DNA of 41,875 nucleotides, taken from Methylococcaceae bacterium. Lineage in GTDB: Bacteria; Pseudomonadota; Gammaproteobacteria; Methylococcales; Methylomonadaceae. The stretch is taken from contig SPJS01000248.1 of assembly GCA_006844705.1 (NCBI GenBank), forward strand, positions 1 to 41,875. The letters run 5' to 3'. Below are positions 16,935 to 26,109 of the stretch, one piece after another; position 1 is the stretch's first letter, and the number at the start of each line of letters is the position of its first letter. Below the pieces are notes generated by a model. The model searched no databases. It was not told the origin of the DNA and saw only the letters and a list, made by a program, of their open reading frames with translations. Both the position numbers and the translations under genes were made by a program.

Positions 16935-18029
16935 ATGTTTTTTAGACAATTATTTGATAAAGAAAGTTATACCTATACTTATGTCATTGCTGACCCTGAA
17001 ACCAATGACGCTGTTTTCATTGATCCCGTTGATACACAACTGGATGCCTATCTTGAATTACTCCAACAAAATAATTTCACCCTGAAATATTGCCTGGAAA
17101 CCCATGTGCATGCTGACCATGTTACGGCCAGCGGATTATTGCGTGAAAAACTTGGATGCCAGACAGCTGTTGGTAAGCAGTGTGGTGCGGTCAGTGCGGA
17201 TTTTCAAATTGAAGAGGGTGATGAGTTTACATTTGGACAAAGTGAAACAATCAAGGTTATAGCTACACCCGGTCATACGCCTGGCAGCATGTCATTTTTA
17301 TGGCGGGACCGGGTGTTTACTGGTGATGCATTATTCATTGACGGTTGCGGGCGCACCGACTTTCAGGGTGGAGATTCCGGGGCGCTTTACGATGCGATAA
17401 CCACGCGTTTGTTTACTCTGCCTGGGGATACTATCGTGTACCCTGGACATGATTATAAGGGGCGCTGGATAAGTAACATCATGCAGGAGAGAACACTAAA
17501 CAGCCGTCTGGCAGGAAAAAGTCGTGAAGAGTTTATCGAAATTATGGCCAATCTGAATCTGCCCAAGCCAAAACTGATCGATATGGCTGTGCCCGCCAAC
17601 CGTTATTGTGGCATTGATGAGGAAAAAGCCATGCAGATGGCGGATAAAAATGATGGAACACCACAGGCGGCGTCACATCCGGCAGGTTCCCCATCTGATC
17701 TGGTGGCCATGGCAAGACAGAATATCACTGAAATAGATATACAGCATGCACAGCAATTAATTGGAGAGAATGGTATAAAAATGATTGACGTGCGCGAACC
17801 TGAAGAGTTTAATCAGGGACATATTGACAATGCAATACATATTCCCAGAGGAGTATTGGAATTCAAAATCACCAATTTTCCTGAACTGGCGGATAAATCT
17901 GAAACTTATCTCGTTTATTGCAGATCAGGAAGCCGTTCTGCACTGGCAACAGAGAATCTTCAAAAACTGGGATATACACATGTACTGTCTTTGGCTGGGG
18001 GCTATCAGGCATGGAGCCAGGCTAACTGA
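16935..18029 (+). CDS. Persulfide dioxygenase (ETHE1-like MBL fold) fused to rhodanese
   Basis: The 364-residue protein has an N-terminal metallo-beta-lactamase fold with the single-iron ETHE1-type ligands. They are visible as THVHADH (His57, His59, Asp61, His62), TPGHTPGS (His114), FTGDALF (Asp131) and YPGHDYKG (His172). A C-terminal rhodanese domain (about 265-364) has the active-site loop YCRSGSRS with Cys329. ETHE1 enzymes oxidise glutathione persulfide to sulfite, and the rhodanese domain can move sulfane sulfur. It is the first gene of a PDO-SQR-SulP operon, so it probably consumes the persulfide made by the downstream SQR. A close paralogue lies at 31372-32472. Confidence 0.93.
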   Translation: MFFRQLFDKESYTYTYVIADPETNDAVFIDPVDTQLDAYLELLQQNNFTLKYCLETHVHADHVTASGLLREKLGCQTAVGKQCGAVSADFQIEEGDEFTFGQSETIKVIATPGHTPGSMSFLWRDRVFTGDALFIDGCGRTDFQGGDSGALYDAITTRLFTLPGDTIVYPGHDYKGRWISNIMQERTLNSRLAGKSREEFIEIMANLNLPKPKLIDMAVPANRYCGIDEEKAMQMADKNDGTPQAASHPAGSPSDLVAMARQNITEIDIQHAQQLIGENGIKMIDVREPEEFNQGHIDNAIHIPRGVLEFKITNFPELADKSETYLVYCRSGSRSALATENLQKLGYTHVLSLAGGYQAWSQAN

Positions 18030-18081
18030 GCGAAGGCAAAGTACCGCTGGACTATCCTAACAACATAATAAAGGGGAGATC

Positions 18082-19341
18082 ATGAGTGAAAAAAAGTTTA
18101 CTTTGCTGATTGTAGGCGGTGGTGCCGGAGGAGTGTCTACTGCAAATAACATGAAACGCAAAAATCCGGATATGGATATTGCGATTATTGAGCCTTCTGA
18201 AAAGCATTATTATCAGCCCGGGTTTACCATCATTGGAGGAGGTGCCTATACCTTGAAACAGGCGACCCGCAATGAAAAAGACCTGATCAATCCAGGCATC
18301 GAGTGGATTAAAAAATACGCAGCGTCTTTTCAACCGGATGCAAATACAGTAACCCTGAAATCAGGTGAAGTGATTGGCTATGACTTTCTGGTTGTTTGCC
18401 CAGGCTTGCAACTGGATTTCGGCAAAATCAAAGGGCTTGAAGAAACGCTTGCCAAGAATGGCGTTTGTTGTAATTACTCGGCTGATACCGTGGAATATAC
18501 GTGGGAAACTATTCAGAAAATGGAGGCCGGTACAGCCTTGTTCACTCAGCCGCCTATGCCGATTAAATGCGCCGGAGCACCACAAAAGATCATGTATCTG
18601 GCAGCCGATCGATTCAAAAAGAAAGGCATTGCAGACAAGATTAATATTGAATTCATGAATGCAGGGCCGGGCATGTTCGGTGTGCCGTTTTTCGCCAAAG
18701 CCTTAATGAAAGTGATAAAAGGATATGGCATCACTGCCAATTTTGGACATAACCTAGTGGCCATCGATGGTGCAGCAAAAACAGCAACCTTTGAAACAAG
18801 CGATGCGGATGGCAACAAGATCCAGGTGAGCAAAGAATTTGACATGATTCATGTGACGCCACCACAAAGTTCGCCCGATTTTATCAAACAAAGTTCGTTG
18901 GCGGACGATTCTGGCTGGCTGGATGTCAATAAAGCCACCTTGCAACATACCAAATACAGTAATGTTTTTGGGCTGGGCGACGTGACCAATACACCAAATG
19001 CAAAGACAGCGGCAGCCGTAAGAAAGCAGGTGCCGGTTGTCGTGGATAATATTCTTAAACTGAAAGAAAACCAAGCACTTGCAGAAGGCTATGATGGCTA
19101 CGGTTCATGTCCGTTGACCACGTCATTGAGCACCGTCATGCTGGCCGAGTTTTCCTATGGAGGTAAGGTCACCCCTTCTTTTCCATTTCTAGATCCACGC
19201 ACCAACAGTGCATTATGGTGGTTTGGAAAAACCTTTGGATTCCCTTTCCTATATTGGCACATCATGATCAAAGGGTATCGCATTGATATTCCGCACAAGG
19301 AAAGCTATAGCGCCAGTCTGGTAGAAAAAGACAGCCAATAA
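18082..19341 (+). CDS. sqr: Sulfide:quinone oxidoreductase, type II (SQOR-like)
   Basis: The 419-residue FAD flavoprotein has the dinucleotide motif LIVGGGAGGVST at the N-terminus and a second FAD contact in VFGLGDVTNTPNAKTAAAV. Cysteines sit at the places used by SQR: Cys129/Cys130 (NGVCCNYS), Cys163 (PIKCAGAPQK) and Cys343 (GYGSCPLTT). The segments CAGAPQKIMYL and FPFLYWHIMIKGYR resemble mitochondrial SQOR, placing it in type II. It oxidises sulfide at the inner membrane, passing electrons to quinone and sulfur to a thiol acceptor. AAGGGGAG precedes the ATG. It lies between the persulfide dioxygenase and a SulP transporter. Confidence 0.93.
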   Translation: MSEKKFTLLIVGGGAGGVSTANNMKRKNPDMDIAIIEPSEKHYYQPGFTIIGGGAYTLKQATRNEKDLINPGIEWIKKYAASFQPDANTVTLKSGEVIGYDFLVVCPGLQLDFGKIKGLEETLAKNGVCCNYSADTVEYTWETIQKMEAGTALFTQPPMPIKCAGAPQKIMYLAADRFKKKGIADKINIEFMNAGPGMFGVPFFAKALMKVIKGYGITANFGHNLVAIDGAAKTATFETSDADGNKIQVSKEFDMIHVTPPQSSPDFIKQSSLADDSGWLDVNKATLQHTKYSNVFGLGDVTNTPNAKTAAAVRKQVPVVVDNILKLKENQALAEGYDGYGSCPLTTSLSTVMLAEFSYGGKVTPSFPFLDPRTNSALWWFGKTFGFPFLYWHIMIKGYRIDIPHKESYSASLVEKDSQ

Positions 19342-19360
19342 TCAAACCCACTCTCCTTAC

Positions 19361-19390
19361 GCTCCTGTATCTGATTTCGGATGCAGGAGC
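19361..19390 (+). promoter_or_regulatory. Hairpin between sqr and the SulP gene
   Basis: GCTCCTGTATC (19361-19371) pairs with GATGCAGGAGC (19380-19390), with one G-T wobble and an 8-nt loop. The right arm contains the ATG at 19381. The hairpin may attenuate or stabilise the sqr mRNA end, or mask the SulP start; it has no clear T-run. If it masks that ATG, the second ATG at 19408 could be the working start. Confidence 0.5.
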
Positions 19391-21132
19391 CCATCATCTT
19401 ATCCAGCATGTTCTGCAACTTTTTTTATCGTCACATTCCTTTTTTTAGTTGGATAAAAACGTACACACGTGAAGAGGCACACAGCGATGTGTTTGCTGGA
19501 ATTATTACCGCGATTCTGCTGGTTCCACAAGGGATTGCTTATGCCATGCTGGCGGGTGTGCCTGCAGAAATGGGGCTATATGCTAGTCTGTTGCCGCCTG
19601 TAATTTATGCATTTTTGGGCACCAGTCGTGCTTTATCTGTTGGTCCGGTCTCGATTGCAGCGATTATGATTGCCAGTATTCTGTCGGCACCTGAACTAGC
19701 CCATTACGCAAACCCGGTGCAAAATGCATTGATTTTATCAGCAGAAACCGGCGTGATTTTGTGGTTGCTGGCAGCCTTGCGCATGGGAGGGCTGGTAAAT
19801 TTCATCAGTCATCCTGTGTTGACCGGGTTCACCAGTGGTGCAGCGTTATTGATCGTGCTTAACCAGTTCAGGCATTTATTAGGACTACCCAAGCCAGTTT
19901 GTCTTACGGAACTTGAATGTATTGAAACCTATATCAGCCAGGTGAATGTTACAACAGCCTGGCTTAGCGCAGGGTGTGTGGTATTTCTACTAGGATATGG
20001 CAACGTTGCCGGTTTTTTTATGCGATTTGTGCAGCTTCACCCGGCACTTCAATTAGGGATAAAAAAATCCGCGCCGCTTTGCGTGATTATCATTACAACG
20101 TTGTGTGTATTCATGTTGGATCTGGCCAACCTCCATCAGGTCAAAATCGTGGGTAACATTCAATCCGGTTTACCTCACATAACCACGTCTTTTTTCGGAG
20201 ACTGGCGACAATGGACAGCCTTATTACCAGGTGCACTATTTGTTGCCATGATTGCATACGTGGAAAGTGTCGCCATTGCCAAGGTCACCGTGCGATCAAG
20301 AGAAGAAAAAGTGCGGCCTAACCAGGAATTGATTGCATTGGGAGCAGCCAATATCGCAGCCGCGTTTACCGGGGGGATGGCGGTCGCAGGTGGCTTTAGT
20401 CGGACCATGGTCAACTTTTCTGCTGGAGCCCGCTCGCAGATGGCGATGTTGATCGCTGTTGTGCTGTTGATGATTGCCGTGCTAACTGTTGCGGACAGTT
20501 TTGCCAACATACCCAAAGCGGCTTTGGCCGCAATTATTCTGGTTGCTATTTTTCCTTTGATCAAGATTAAAGATTTTGCCCGTACCTGGACGTTTGACAA
20601 AGGCGATGGTGTGGCCGAAGTCATGACTTTTTTGGGCGTGCTTGTGCTGGGTATTGAAGAGGGCGTGGCGGTCGGTGTGGTTGCAACCATTGGCAGTTAT
20701 TTATGGAAAACCAGTCATCCGCATATTGCCATCGTCGGCCAAGTGTGTCGTACAGAGCATTTCAGGAATGTCAAAAACTATGAGGTGACTACCTGGCCAG
20801 AGTTACTACTGGTGCGTATAGATGCGGACATGACCTTTGCCAATGTTAACTACATCGTGGAATTCATAGAGGAGCATGCGGTGCAGCAAGGGCAATTAAA
20901 GCATGTGGTCCTGGTCTGTTCATCAATCAGCGATATCGATACCACAGCTTTTGAAGGTATTGAAAGCCTTCATCATAAACTGGAAAAACAACACATCACA
21001 TTAAATTTCACTGATTTGAAATATCCTGTGATCAGGCGTCTGCAACGCACTGACTTTCTCGAAAAACTTGCGCCGGGACAGGTGTTTTTTAATGTTCTTG
21101 AAGCCGTTGAACAATTAAAAGTCAGAAGTTGA
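19381..21132 (+). CDS. SulP family anion transporter with C-terminal STAS domain
   Basis: Up to 583 residues (574 if ATG 19408 is used). The membrane region begins YTREEAHSDVFAGIITAILL and includes the SulP signature VPQGIAYAMLAGVPAEMGLY and the SRALSVGPVSIAAIM loop. A cytoplasmic STAS domain occupies about residues 455-575 (VLVCSSISDIDTTAFEGIES with the conserved DxxA-type loop). SulP proteins carry sulfate, bicarbonate or other anions. Following SQR and persulfide dioxygenase, export of sulfite or sulfate made from sulfide is a reasonable inference, though not proven. It ends six bases before the convergent batD gene. Confidence 0.9.
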   Translation: MQEPIILSSMFCNFFYRHIPFFSWIKTYTREEAHSDVFAGIITAILLVPQGIAYAMLAGVPAEMGLYASLLPPVIYAFLGTSRALSVGPVSIAAIMIASILSAPELAHYANPVQNALILSAETGVILWLLAALRMGGLVNFISHPVLTGFTSGAALLIVLNQFRHLLGLPKPVCLTELECIETYISQVNVTTAWLSAGCVVFLLGYGNVAGFFMRFVQLHPALQLGIKKSAPLCVIIITTLCVFMLDLANLHQVKIVGNIQSGLPHITTSFFGDWRQWTALLPGALFVAMIAYVESVAIAKVTVRSREEKVRPNQELIALGAANIAAAFTGGMAVAGGFSRTMVNFSAGARSQMAMLIAVVLLMIAVLTVADSFANIPKAALAAIILVAIFPLIKIKDFARTWTFDKGDGVAEVMTFLGVLVLGIEEGVAVGVVATIGSYLWKTSHPHIAIVGQVCRTEHFRNVKNYEVTTWPELLLVRIDADMTFANVNYIVEFIEEHAVQQGQLKHVVLVCSSISDIDTTAFEGIESLHHKLEKQHITLNFTDLKYPVIRRLQRTDFLEKLAPGQVFFNVLEAVEQLKVRS

Positions 21133-21138
21133 CATTAT

Positions 21139-22887
21139 CTACAGTTTAAATAAAGGCTCCAGCGGTTCGTTATCAGCGTTCAGTTTCTCTTGCTCAGGCT
21201 TGAAATTTTTGAACGTATTGAAGAGTTGGGCCGCATCCCATTGTGAGTCCTTTTCTGAATATAATGCCTGCTGTAATCGCTGGATTTGCTCCGCCAACGG
21301 TTCATCACAGTAACGGGCAATGCTTGTCAGATTATGAGCATTAAAGTGTTGTTGTCCCCAGGCGATCAATGCTTGTTGTACCTGATGGGGGTTATTGTTT
21401 TGACAGGCATATTTTAGTCGATTCAGAGAAAAGAAATTTATATTCTCAGATGATTCTGTCTCTTCAGAGACTGGATCTTTAACACGACGTTTTGTTAAAA
21501 AGAAAATAAGGGTACTCAACCAGCATAAACATAGAATCATGGATAGCCACATCCAGGCAGGATGACGGGAGATACCTGACGGTTGGGGTGCGCTGTTATC
21601 CATAGATTTAACCGGAGCGTGCAGCTCAGGTGTTTGTAACTCACTTGCAACCGGAACATCTGCCGTTGGTGAGCCGAGTGCTTGTAATTTTACCGGCGGT
21701 AAGCTGGCCACTTCAATCTGATGGGTTTGCGTGTTGAACCAGCTTACCTTGATAGCGGGTAAGATAATTTCACCCGCCGCAGAAGGAATGTAGGCGATTT
21801 TTTCTTCTCTGAGAGCAATCAAGCCATCAACTTCGTTTTTCTCTTTTAGCACCGGTTGGTCGGGATAACTTTTGATATCCAGGTTTGTCTGGCTGGCGGC
21901 AATATCAGGTAGCTGGCTGGCAGCAACCCCTTTGGCTAACATGCTGATTGTGCGGGTAATAGGTTCACCTACATTCACTGTTAAGTCCTTATTTGACCAT
22001 TTCTCCTCGATATATAAATGTTCGGCAGGCAGCCAGTGGTCGGCTTTAAATTCATCAGGTACCGGTTTTACCTGCATAGTCCAGGCACGCGAGCTGACGC
22101 GTTTACTGGACGTGATTTGAGGGTTGAAAAAACCGTTCATGCCCGAGGAACGAGCAGAAGCCACCTGTGCGTTCAATACCAGCGGTGGAATGGTGATTTC
22201 TCCGCTTTTTTGCGGATAAATGGCATATTTCCGTTCAATGACAGAAAAGCGAACGCCTTTTAGGTTTGTTTCAAAATTGCGGTCTTCACCCAGTTTTTCA
22301 ATGACAGTATCAGCGGCCTGAGGGTCACTTAAATGACTGCCGCGGGCCAGCTGGACACGGTGAAACAACCTGACAGTAAAAATTACCTGGGATTGAATGT
22401 AAGGCGTTTCGGGTGTGGCGAGGATTTCCAGAAAAATATCTTCGGTATGATTGGCAACGTTGGTCTTGGCGATGACATTGACTGTGGTCGGAAAAGAAAG
22501 ATCGTTGCCAAATGGTATCTCGGGAATCAATAATTTCCCGGTGCGTTTGGCAAACAGCTTCAAACTCCATTGGGTACGGGTCTGGAAGCGACCGTTAACA
22601 AAGCTGGATTGAATGTTTTTCTGTTGATTGATGATGTCGAAATCTTTTTTTAACGGAGTAAAATCAGGGTCGCCATCGGGTGAATCTGTTGCGCTAAAGA
22701 CCAACATGAAAGAGCTGTTAAAGTTAACCGGGTTGCGATCGACCTGTGCCGTGATGTCAACTGCCCAGACGTTTTGCATCGCTACCATCATCAACAGGAG
22801 GTAGCCGCCAAAATGCCAAAATAATGGGTGCCGGGCAATCGGGTTCAATAGTGAGTTTAAAGGACGATTAACGGTTTCTTTGCCCAT
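21139..22887 (-). CDS. batD: BatD family protein (oxygen-tolerance operon)
   Basis: The 582-residue protein has an N-terminal signal or anchor (YLLLMMVAMQNVWA), then the BatD domain: VDRNPVNFNSSFMLVFSATD, the DFDIINQQKNIQSSFVNGR block, and GEITIPPLVLNAQV. One membrane helix follows near residues 440-460 (MWLSMILCLCWLSTLIFFL), then a cytoplasmic C-terminal domain. Bat proteins with MoxR ATPases are linked to aerotolerance and envelope integrity, but their mechanism is not settled. It is the last gene of a six-gene operon and overlaps batB by 20 bp. Confidence 0.9.
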   Translation of the reverse strand: MGKETVNRPLNSLLNPIARHPLFWHFGGYLLLMMVAMQNVWAVDITAQVDRNPVNFNSSFMLVFSATDSPDGDPDFTPLKKDFDIINQQKNIQSSFVNGRFQTRTQWSLKLFAKRTGKLLIPEIPFGNDLSFPTTVNVIAKTNVANHTEDIFLEILATPETPYIQSQVIFTVRLFHRVQLARGSHLSDPQAADTVIEKLGEDRNFETNLKGVRFSVIERKYAIYPQKSGEITIPPLVLNAQVASARSSGMNGFFNPQITSSKRVSSRAWTMQVKPVPDEFKADHWLPAEHLYIEEKWSNKDLTVNVGEPITRTISMLAKGVAASQLPDIAASQTNLDIKSYPDQPVLKEKNEVDGLIALREEKIAYIPSAAGEIILPAIKVSWFNTQTHQIEVASLPPVKLQALGSPTADVPVASELQTPELHAPVKSMDNSAPQPSGISRHPAWMWLSMILCLCWLSTLIFFLTKRRVKDPVSEETESSENINFFSLNRLKYACQNNNPHQVQQALIAWGQQHFNAHNLTSIARYCDEPLAEQIQRLQQALYSEKDSQWDAAQLFNTFKNFKPEQEKLNADNEPLEPLFKL

Positions 22888-24646
22888 ATTGATATTTGAA
22901 TTTTCGTTTTAATAATCCGGACGGGTTGTCCTGAATGCGGTTAAGCCATTGCTCAGTCGCCTGCTTTTCTTCCTCGGTCATTTCGACAGGAGGTGCGGCT
23001 TGCTGTGCGCTCATGTTTTCTGCCTTATCACCTTCAGACTGTTCTTCCTCTGCTTGCATTTGCTGAGCTTCATTTTCCTGTTTCTCAGCCTGATGTTCAG
23101 CGTTTTGGTCAGCCTGGTGTTGATCGTGTTGATGTTCTTGTGGCTCAGATTCTGACGATGACTGTTGATCTTGCTGAGCATGCTCGTTTTGTTCGGGTTG
23201 ATCTGAATTTTTTTCCTGGTCTTGTTGTTCTTCCTGCGGTTTTTCATTTTCTGAAGAACTGTTGTCAGGAGGAGGGTCTTGCTGTTGCTGGTTCTGCAAA
23301 TGTTTCTCGATCAATTCCTTGTTGAATTGAGCATCTTCATGCGATTCATCCAGATTTAGCGCATCCTGATAGGCGGCGACGGCCGCCTGCAATTGACCGG
23401 TTTTGGCCAGCGCATTACCTCGATTATAGTGTCCTTCAGGCGTCTTCACCGAGGCGAGTAATTCAGCGGCCTGTTGGAATTGACCGGCCTTATACAAGGC
23501 AGCCGCTTTCCATTCGGCAGAGGCAAAGTTCTCCGCCGCAGCGTCGTATTGTTGTTGGTTAAATGCCTGTTGTGCCTGCTGGTCGCCGGTTTGCCACAAA
23601 TCCTGCCAGCTCAGCGCAAAGGCATCTGCAGGCAGCATAAATAAAAGCGGCAATACAGAAAGAATGCCTTTACGAAAGCCAATCGCTGCCAGCGGCAGAA
23701 TCAGCAACATCAGCCACGGTCCAAGTTCAGCCCAATGATCAATATAAAGGTCCTGCGCTTGCTGGTTTTGCTGAATAGACGGGTCATCAAAAAAGCGGCT
23801 TAAGGACTGGATGTCACTGTCATTGCCGGTAAAGGTGACATAGCGTCCACCACCTGCAGATGCCAGTTTTTTCAATTGCGACTTTTCCAGTCTGGGCAAC
23901 AGAATATTGCCATTAAGGTCTTTCATAAACCCGCCCTTGGCGGCTTTCACCGGTGCACCTTCTTCTGTGCCTATCCCCATCACTGATAAATAATGCTGGC
24001 CGATAATATCGCTGGCCTGCTTAATCGTTTTTGAATTGACGGCATCGGTCATCAGCAGAATATGCCCTTGTTGCAAACCAGCCTGTTGTAATAGTTGGGT
24101 GGCCAGTTGCAGCGCTTCATCTGTATTCTTGCCCTGGGTCGGCATGATGGATGTGTCCAGTGCCTTGATCTGGCTGCTGATGGTTTCGGTGTCGGTGGTT
24201 AACGGGGTGACGATAAAAGCAGCTTCGGCAAACACGATCAGCGCAGTCTGGCCGTCTTTACGCTGTTGCAATATATCGCTGATTTTAAAGCGGGCGCGTT
24301 CAAGTCGACTGGGTTTGACGTCGGCAGCATCCATACTGCTCGACAGATCCAGCACGATAACCAGTGCGGCATCATTGCGAAAAGCGGGTGCGGGCAGGCG
24401 TTCCCAGGTCGGGCCGGCCAGTGCGATAATGCTGAGCAGTAAAGTTAAAGCCCCCAGCGCCAGCGGTGCACGGTTATGTTCTGCAGGTTTCTGTTGCAGA
24501 ATAAACGGCATCAGCTCCGCGTCGCAGACGGCGCTCCAGTTGCCCCGGCTGAGTTTGCGCCGCCACAAGAGCACCAGCACTACAATTGCAGGAATTAAGG
24601 CCAGCAGCCAGTAGGGGCGGATGAAATGAAAATCGGCCAGGTTCAT
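22868..24646 (-). CDS. batB: BatB/BatC-type VWA and TPR protein with acidic Q-rich tail
   Basis: 592 residues. Two N-terminal membrane helices are followed by a von Willebrand A domain with the MIDAS motif DLSSSMDAADV and the later LMTDAVNSK. A third helix lies near LMLLILPLAAIGF. The C-terminal half is periplasmic or cytoplasmic TPR (AAENFASAEWKAAALYKAGQ, GHYNRGNALAKTGQLQAAV). A low-complexity tail of about 110 residues rich in Gln, Glu, Asp and His then precedes a short terminal motif. This joins the functions usually split between BatB (VWA) and BatC (TPR). Its start overlaps the batA stop by four bases. Confidence 0.9.
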   Translation of the reverse strand: MNLADFHFIRPYWLLALIPAIVVLVLLWRRKLSRGNWSAVCDAELMPFILQQKPAEHNRAPLALGALTLLLSIIALAGPTWERLPAPAFRNDAALVIVLDLSSSMDAADVKPSRLERARFKISDILQQRKDGQTALIVFAEAAFIVTPLTTDTETISSQIKALDTSIMPTQGKNTDEALQLATQLLQQAGLQQGHILLMTDAVNSKTIKQASDIIGQHYLSVMGIGTEEGAPVKAAKGGFMKDLNGNILLPRLEKSQLKKLASAGGGRYVTFTGNDSDIQSLSRFFDDPSIQQNQQAQDLYIDHWAELGPWLMLLILPLAAIGFRKGILSVLPLLFMLPADAFALSWQDLWQTGDQQAQQAFNQQQYDAAAENFASAEWKAAALYKAGQFQQAAELLASVKTPEGHYNRGNALAKTGQLQAAVAAYQDALNLDESHEDAQFNKELIEKHLQNQQQQDPPPDNSSSENEKPQEEQQDQEKNSDQPEQNEHAQQDQQSSSESEPQEHQHDQHQADQNAEHQAEKQENEAQQMQAEEEQSEGDKAENMSAQQAAPPVEMTEEEKQATEQWLNRIQDNPSGLLKRKFKYQYGQRNR

Positions 24647-25638
24647 GATATTGATCGGTTTTGCAGGCGGGATGCAGTGATTAACAGCGAAATAACAAAA
24701 GCTATGCCCAGCGGCCAGAAATAAAGTTCACTGCGCGGACGAAAAAACTGTTTGTCTTTTTCAATCGGTTCCAGTTCATCCAATAATTGATAGATCACTT
24801 CCAGTTCTTCGGTATTGCGCGCGCGGAAATAACGGCCGCCGGTTTGTTCAGCGATGCTGGTCAGCGTGGCCTCATCCAGGTCGCGCGAGGGGTTGACCCG
24901 GCGCGAGCCGAAAAAGCTGCGTACAATCATTTCATCTGCGCCAATGCCGATGGTGTAGATTTTCAGTTGATGTTGCGCGGCCAGTGCGGCGGCTTGCAGT
25001 GGTGATATTTCACCTGCAGTATTGGCACCATCAGTCAGCAGAATTAATACCCGGCTTTCTACCTCCTGATTTTTTAATCGTTTTACGGCCAGTCCAATGG
25101 CATCACCAATGGATGTGGCCGGTTCGTCATCAGTAATGCCGATAAAGGCTTCACGTAACAATGACACTACGGTTTTACGATCGAAAGTCAGTGGCGTTTG
25201 TAGATACGCGGTGGTGCCGAACAGGATCAGCCCGATGCGATCACCGACCCGACGCTCAATAAAGGCGCTGGCAACCTGCTTGGTTGCAGTCAGCCGGTCT
25301 ACCCGGTTGTCTCCGATGACAAAATCTTTTTCATCCATACTGCCGGAGACATCCACCGCCAGCATCAGATCGCGGCCACTGATGGCCTGCTCAATCGGTT
25401 CGCCCAGCCATTGCGGGCGGCATGCCGCAAATACCAGCAGACACCAGGCCAGATAAGCCAGCCACAACGGCCATTGCTGCTGGCGTGATTTGACCTGGGT
25501 GTCGGTGGCTCCGAAGTCTTCCAGAAACGGGACTTTAAGTGCGGCTTGCTCTGCGGGCTGATACGACGGCATGAAGCGGTTGATCAGCAGAGGGAGCGGT
25601 AATGCCAGAATCAGCCACGGCCAGTGCAAATGGATCAC
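24643..25638 (-). CDS. batA: BatA-type VWA membrane protein
   Basis: The GTG at 25638, eight bases after AAGGAG and overlapping the upstream stop (GTGA), is the best start and gives 331 residues; the open frame extends ten codons further. A first helix at the N-terminus (WPWLILALPLPLLI), a second near residues 55-75, and a C-terminal helix (FWPLGIAFVISLLITA) surround a VWA domain. The MIDAS motif is LAVDVSGSMDEKDF, with LLTDGANTAGEIS further on. VWA domains bind a divalent metal and mediate protein contacts with the MoxR partner system. Confidence 0.9.
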   Translation of the reverse strand: MIHLHWPWLILALPLPLLINRFMPSYQPAEQAALKVPFLEDFGATDTQVKSRQQQWPLWLAYLAWCLLVFAACRPQWLGEPIEQAISGRDLMLAVDVSGSMDEKDFVIGDNRVDRLTATKQVASAFIERRVGDRIGLILFGTTAYLQTPLTFDRKTVVSLLREAFIGITDDEPATSIGDAIGLAVKRLKNQEVESRVLILLTDGANTAGEISPLQAAALAAQHQLKIYTIGIGADEMIVRSFFGSRRVNPSRDLDEATLTSIAEQTGGRYFRARNTEELEVIYQLLDELEPIEKDKQFFRPRSELYFWPLGIAFVISLLITASRLQNRSIS

Positions 25639-26099
25639 GCTTTTTGCTCCTTCAGCCAGCGGTTGCACAGCGCCAGCAGTTCGTCCATCTCAATGTTGAC
25701 TTTATTTTGCGGGCGGAAATGCATATTAGCCAGACATTGACCGGGGCCAGTGGAAAAGGGTTGATCTGCAAGTGATTGATCAAGGTATTGCAGCCATTTG
25801 CGGCCATGCAGATGCGCCGTCTGCTCGCGTGGCGCAAGACTGATGGCCACCCTGCGTAACAAGGCGGATATCTGCTGCAGCTTGTCAAAATCATTCATAC
25901 TGCTGTCTTCAGCAATTTGTTGTAGTAGCTTGTTGGCAGATTTAACGGCTGTTGGGCGCAGGATGCGGCGAATCCACCAGGCCAGCGCGAAAAGTGCAGA
26001 AATGATTAAAACGGCCACTATCCACCAGCCGGGTGCCGGAGGCCACCAGCCTATGGCTTCAGGTAAATGGATGTCGCGCAGGGGGAGTTCCGGTTGCAT
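25635..26099 (-). CDS. DUF4381 family membrane protein
   Basis: The 154-residue protein has a proline/tryptophan start (LPEAIGWWPPAPGWWIVA), one strong membrane helix (about 25-45), and a soluble helical C-terminal domain (NKLLQQIAEDSSMNDF through LLALCNRWLKEQ). This is the DUF4381 pattern found between DUF58 and BatA genes in gammaproteobacterial MoxR operons. Function is unknown; association with the VWA proteins is inferred. It starts 10 bp after the DUF58 gene and its stop overlaps the batA GTG. Confidence 0.85.
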   Translation of the reverse strand: MQPELPLRDIHLPEAIGWWPPAPGWWIVAVLIISALFALAWWIRRILRPTAVKSANKLLQQIAEDSSMNDFDKLQQISALLRRVAISLAPREQTAHLHGRKWLQYLDQSLADQPFSTGPGQCLANMHFRPQNKVNIEMDELLALCNRWLKEQKA

Positions 26100-26109
26100 G
26101 TTAACAGTC

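Noticed and set aside
23011..23247. Lysine/asparagine-rich minus-strand frame within batB
   Set aside because: It is a frame shadow of the low-complexity Gln-rich tail, caused by repetitive codons.
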